NCBI RefSeq assembly: GCF_900454025.1
Contig: NZ_UGQM01000001.1
Coordinates: 5,952,001-6,016,000 of the forward strand
Direction: 5' to 3'
Source of the DNA: Mycolicibacterium gilvum
GTDB taxonomy: Bacteria > Actinomycetota > Actinomycetes > Mycobacteriales > Mycobacteriaceae
DNA: 64,000 bases
The position numbers and the translations under genes were made by a program. Position 1 is the first letter of the stretch. The number at the start of each line of letters is the position of its first letter. The notes under the pieces are model-generated. The model searched no databases. It was not told the origin of the DNA and saw only the letters and a program-made list of their open reading frames with translations. Positions 61,059 through 64,000 of the stretch are shown here, in pieces.

Positions 61059-62693
61059 ATGACAGGGGTCAGCGGTGTCGATGCCGAGCCACCACTCGGC
61101 CGAGACAGTGTCGTAGCGCTCGACGGTGGTTCGCCGCTGAGCCGTCAGGCACTGGGCAACAAGGGTTTCGGCATCAATCTGATGCGATCCGCCGGGCTAG
61201 CCGTTCCGCCGGCCTTCTGCCTCACCACCGAGCTGTGCGCGCAGTGGCTGGATGGAGCCGAGGACGTGCTGGACAGGGTGTGGCCCGACGTGCTCCAGAG
61301 CCTGCGGTGGCTGGAGCGGCAGACGTCGCGTACCTTCGGCCACGGCCCACGGCCGCTGCTGCTCAGCGTGCGATCCGGTGCGAGTCAATCTATGCCGGGC
61401 ATGCTCGACACGGTGCTCGACCTCGGCATCAACGACGCCGTCCACGAAGCCCTCACAACCCACGTGTCGGCGGGGTTCGCCGCCGACACCCGGGCCCGTT
61501 TCGAGGCGATGTACCGCCGAATCGTGCTCGCAGACACATCCGCAGCCGTACCCACCGATCCGCTGCTGCAGCTCCGATTGGCCATCGAGGCAGTGTTCAG
61601 CTCGTGGACCAGCCCGCGGGCGCAGGCCTACCGCGCCCATCACGGGCTCGACGCCGCCGGGGGCACGGCGGTGGTGGTGCAAGCGATGGTGTTCGGGAAT
61701 CTGCACCACGACTCGGGAACCGGGGTGCTGTTCAGCCGCAACCCTGCGACCGGAGCAGACGAACCGATGGGCGAATGGTTGCCAGGTGCGCAAGGCGAGG
61801 ATGTGGTCTCGGGAACCTTCGATTGCCTGCCGCTGAGCGCGTTGCGGACCGCTCAGCCCCGTGTATTCGACGAATTGATGGCCGCGGCCGCCGAGCTCGA
61901 ACGCCTCGGCCGCGATGTGCAGGATATCGAGTTCACCATCGAAGAGGGCCGGCTGTGGCTGTTGCAGACGCGCACCGCCAAGCGCTCCCCGCAGGCAGCC
62001 GTCCGACTAGCGCTGAAGTTTCGTGAGGCCGGGCTGATCGACGATGCCGAGGTCCTGCGCCGGGTCACGCCCGACCACGTGCGGGCGCTGCTGTCTCCGT
62101 CCATTCAGCCCGAAAACCGGCTCACGGCAACGCTTTTGACCACCGGTCTGCCCGCCAGTCCCGGAGTCGCCTCGGGCACGGCGTACCACGACGTCGACGC
62201 CGCCCTCGCCGCAGCCGACCGCGACGAGGACGTGATCCTCGTCCGAACCTCCACCAGCCCCGATGACATCGCCGGGATGATCTCAGCCCGCGCGGTCGTG
62301 ACCGAGATCGGTGGCGCCACCTCCCACGCTGCAGTGGTCAGCCGCGAGCTCAGCCTGCCCGCCGTTGTGGGCTGCGGCGCCGGAGTCGTTGCGGCACTTG
62401 AAGGCCGAAAGATCACCGTAGACGGCGCCGCGGGGAAGGTCTACGACGGTGAGATCGAGTTGACGGCGTGGTCGGAGCAAGACAGCCCCGACCTGATCGA
62501 GCTGGCAGCGATCGCCCATCGGCTCAGCCCGATACGGGTCCACGCCACTGGAGCACACCCAGTGCTCGCCGACGTGTCGGAGGCTACAGTGCGCGACGCG
62601 GTGTCAGCCGGTCTGACCGACGTCGTCTGCGACACGCCCCTGATCGCCACACTCACCGCAGTGCGACTCTCCGAGAGGTCCGAGGATGGATGA
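61059..62693 (+). CDS. Pyruvate phosphate dikinase-like PEP-utilising protein
   Basis: A 544-residue protein: N-terminal ATP-grasp domain (LGNKGFGINLMRSAGLAVPP, VRSGASQSMPGMLDTVLDLG, VVVQAMVFGNLHHDSGTGVL) and the swivelling phosphohistidine domain (TEIGGATSHAAVVSRELSLP, catalytic His near 424). The C-terminal PEP/pyruvate TIM barrel of true PPDK is missing, so it cannot perform the full PPDK reaction by itself. ATG 61059 lies eight bases after CAAGCT. Overlaps its winged-helix partner by eight bases. Confidence 0.82.
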   Translation: MTGVSGVDAEPPLGRDSVVALDGGSPLSRQALGNKGFGINLMRSAGLAVPPAFCLTTELCAQWLDGAEDVLDRVWPDVLQSLRWLERQTSRTFGHGPRPLLLSVRSGASQSMPGMLDTVLDLGINDAVHEALTTHVSAGFAADTRARFEAMYRRIVLADTSAAVPTDPLLQLRLAIEAVFSSWTSPRAQAYRAHHGLDAAGGTAVVVQAMVFGNLHHDSGTGVLFSRNPATGADEPMGEWLPGAQGEDVVSGTFDCLPLSALRTAQPRVFDELMAAAAELERLGRDVQDIEFTIEEGRLWLLQTRTAKRSPQAAVRLALKFREAGLIDDAEVLRRVTPDHVRALLSPSIQPENRLTATLLTTGLPASPGVASGTAYHDVDAALAAADRDEDVILVRTSTSPDDIAGMISARAVVTEIGGATSHAAVVSRELSLPAVVGCGAGVVAALEGRKITVDGAAGKVYDGEIELTAWSEQDSPDLIELAAIAHRLSPIRVHATGAHPVLADVSEATVRDAVSAGLTDVVCDTPLIATLTAVRLSERSEDG

Positions 62694-63291
62694 ACTGACC
62701 TTATTGCAGGCGATACGGCTGAAGGGCCGGGTGCGTCCTACCGACCTGGCCGCGACGCTGAACGAGGACGAGGCGTCCGTCAATGCGGCCATCACGGAGC
62801 TCGCCGACGCGGGACTGATCTCAGACGGCAGGTCGGTCCGACTGTCGCCGGACGGCCGGACGCGCCTTGGCGAGCTGCTGGCCGAGGAACGCCGCGGGAT
62901 CGACGGGGAGTCGTTCGGCCAGGCTTACGACCAGTTCCGTCCGATAAACCGTCAATTCAAGGCGCTGGTCTCCGAATGGCAACTCCGCGACGGCGAACCC
63001 AACGACCACTCCGATGCCGACTACGACGCCGCGGTGCTGGGCCGGCTCGACTCCGTCCACGCAGCCGTCGTGCCCATCCTCGCCGCAGCCTCACTCCAGC
63101 TACCGCGGCTCCACGCCTACTCCGACAAGCTCTCCGCGGCGCTGCAGAAGGTCCAGTCCGGAGACACCACCTGGTTCACCCGGCCGATCGTCGACTCGTA
63201 TCACACGGTGTGGTTCGAACTGCACGAAGAGCTCATCTGCGCGGCGGGACTGACCCGCGAGGACGAAGCCACGTCGGGCCACGCCGAGTAG
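62686..63291 (+). CDS. Winged-helix protein coupled to the PPDK-like gene
   Basis: A 201-residue protein. An N-terminal winged HTH (LLQAIRLKGRVRPTDLAATL, then VNAAITELADAGLISD and LSPDGRTRLGELLAEERRGI) is followed by a helical domain with no known motif. The eight-base overlap implies tight co-production with the PPDK-like protein; it may regulate it or serve as a regulatory subunit. Confidence 0.75.
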   Translation: MDELTLLQAIRLKGRVRPTDLAATLNEDEASVNAAITELADAGLISDGRSVRLSPDGRTRLGELLAEERRGIDGESFGQAYDQFRPINRQFKALVSEWQLRDGEPNDHSDADYDAAVLGRLDSVHAAVVPILAAASLQLPRLHAYSDKLSAALQKVQSGDTTWFTRPIVDSYHTVWFELHEELICAAGLTREDEATSGHAE

Positions 63292-63482
63292 GTCTCGCCA
63301 GCGTCACGATCCAGGCGCAGCTTCCACGCCATCTTGCGCGCCGTAACCAATGCCCACGCGCCGAGGAGTCCGATCAACGCAGCGTCCTGCCAATGATGCA
63401 TTCCGGCCATCACCGCGCTGCCGGCCGCGCAAAGCATGAAGATGCCTTGCGCGGCCCGGCGCATTATGACGGTGCTGCTCAT
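63201..63482 (-). CDS. Small two-helix membrane protein
   Basis: From ATG 63482: MSSTVIMRRAAQGIFMLCAA, GMHHWQDAALIGLLGAWALV and a short polar tail. Two hydrophobic helices. Its last 90 bases overlap the convergent winged-helix gene, so either the true stop is lost or the overlap is real. No function known. Confidence 0.5.
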   Translation of the reverse strand: MSSTVIMRRAAQGIFMLCAAGSAVMAGMHHWQDAALIGLLGAWALVTARKMAWKLRLDRDAGETYSAWPDVASSSRVSPAAQMSSSCSSNHTV

Positions 63483-63504
63483 CCCCTGCCGCCCCAGGTT
63501 TCCG

Positions 63505-64000
63505 TTACACAGATGCCAGCGACGGCTTTTCCGCACCCACCCGTGGGAAGTTCAGCATCCGACGAGCGTTCTCCTCAACGATGAGCGAGCACTCGTCGTC
63601 GGGCACCTCGGCGAGCACCTCAGCAGCCCGCTTGCGCGAGTTCGGCCAGTTCGAATCGCTATGGGGGAAATCGATTTCCAGTGTGATTCGATCGATGCCG
63701 ATGGCGTGGCGATTCTTCAGGCCGTGCTCGTCGTCGATGAAGCAGCCCCAGAAGTGCTTGCGGAACAGGTCCGACGGGCGGGTATCGAAATCGATGTTCT
63801 GGTAGTAGCGGTGTCGCTCCCAGACGTAGTCCGACCGCTCGAGGATGTAGGGCACCCAGCCGATGCCGCCTTCCGCCAGCGAGATCTGCAGTTCGGGGAA
63901 CTGCTGGAGCTTGCCGGAGAACAGCAAGTCCACGGTGCTCCACATCAAGTTGGATGAGAACAGGGTGATCGCCACGGCGAACGGCGCGTCCGGCAATGCC
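63505..64000 (-). CDS. Amidohydrolase-family metal hydrolase, C-terminal part (cut by right edge)
   Basis: The last 165 codons of an amidohydrolase-2/ACMSD-like protein: LQISLAEGGIGWVPYILERS near its middle, FWGCFIDDEHGL and LEIDFPHSDSNWPNSRKRAA, whose Asp is the usual metal ligand. Decarboxylase or hydrolase of a cyclic or carboxylated substrate. The gene begins outside the window. Confidence 0.8.
   Translation of the reverse strand, partial: ALPDAPFAVAITLFSSNLMWSTVDLLFSGKLQQFPELQISLAEGGIGWVPYILERSDYVWERHRYYQNIDFDTRPSDLFRKHFWGCFIDDEHGLKNRHAIGIDRITLEIDFPHSDSNWPNSRKRAAEVLAEVPDDECSLIVEENARRMLNFPRVGAEKPSLASV

Overview
The window looks like a chromosomal segment of a high-GC actinobacterium, most likely an environmental Mycobacterium (Mycolicibacterium type). 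The grounds are the protein families: several F420-type luciferase-like oxidoreductases, a mycofactocin-coupled SDR, an NDMA-type alcohol dehydrogenase, AveC-like membrane proteins, an Mce3R-like tandem TetR, an FprB-like reductase, and many acyl-CoA dehydrogenases, CaiB/BaiF proteins and thiolase-like/DUF35 pairs. GTG starts, four-base start/stop overlaps and probable leaderless promoters are common. No rRNA, tRNA or CRISPR was seen. Almost every gene belongs to CoA-thioester, aromatic-ring or oxygenase catabolism.

Layout. 0-6.6 kb: edge fragment of a PEP-utilising enzyme, F420 oxidoreductase, P450, TetR and two AveC-like membrane proteins (the second damaged), sharing a TGACAGTNNACTGTCA palindrome. 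6.7-24.3 kb: MhpB-type extradiol dioxygenase, alpha-methylacyl-CoA racemase, CaiB protein, tandem TetR, two hot-dog dehydratases, aldehyde and alcohol dehydrogenases, Gfo/Idh protein, a P450-ECH-DUF35-SDR operon, a small oxidase III/IV-like operon, another F420 enzyme, a phosphotransferase-like protein and a mycofactocin-type SDR. 24.3-30 kb: a decayed patch with a truncated P450, an SDR remnant and an IS1380-family element (26506-28202, 4-bp target duplication) that split a small Cys-rich gene. 30.5-38 kb (minus): CoA ligase, thiolase-like protein, two acyl-CoA dehydrogenases, aldolase, hydratase and C-C hydrolase. 38.2-50.8 kb (plus): one tightly packed operon of about 14 genes starting with hypothetical, thiolase-like, DUF35, Rieske alpha, Rieske beta, CoA ligase. 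51-64 kb: CaiB, TetR, acyl-CoA dehydrogenases, FprB-like reductase, a stretch with many partial genes (56.2-60.7 kb), ferredoxin, a PPDK-like protein with a winged-helix partner, and an amidohydrolase cut by the right edge.

How it may work (inference): an aryl- or cycloalkyl-alkanoic acid is activated to its CoA thioester, a Rieske dioxygenase attacks the ring of the thioester, and the thiolase-like/DUF35 pair removes the acyl side chain to give a catechol. This is the gene set and gene order logic of the ibuprofen ipf cluster of Sphingomonas. The catechol would then go through extradiol cleavage (6728), C-C hydrolysis (37104), hydration (36254) and aldol cleavage (35493), with racemase, dehydrogenases and hydratases handling side-chain beta-oxidation. 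At least two local operator families appear to tie these blocks together, one apparently overlapping the -10 elements of leaderless promoters. Around ten partial or frameshifted genes of the same families show that the region is being remodelled.
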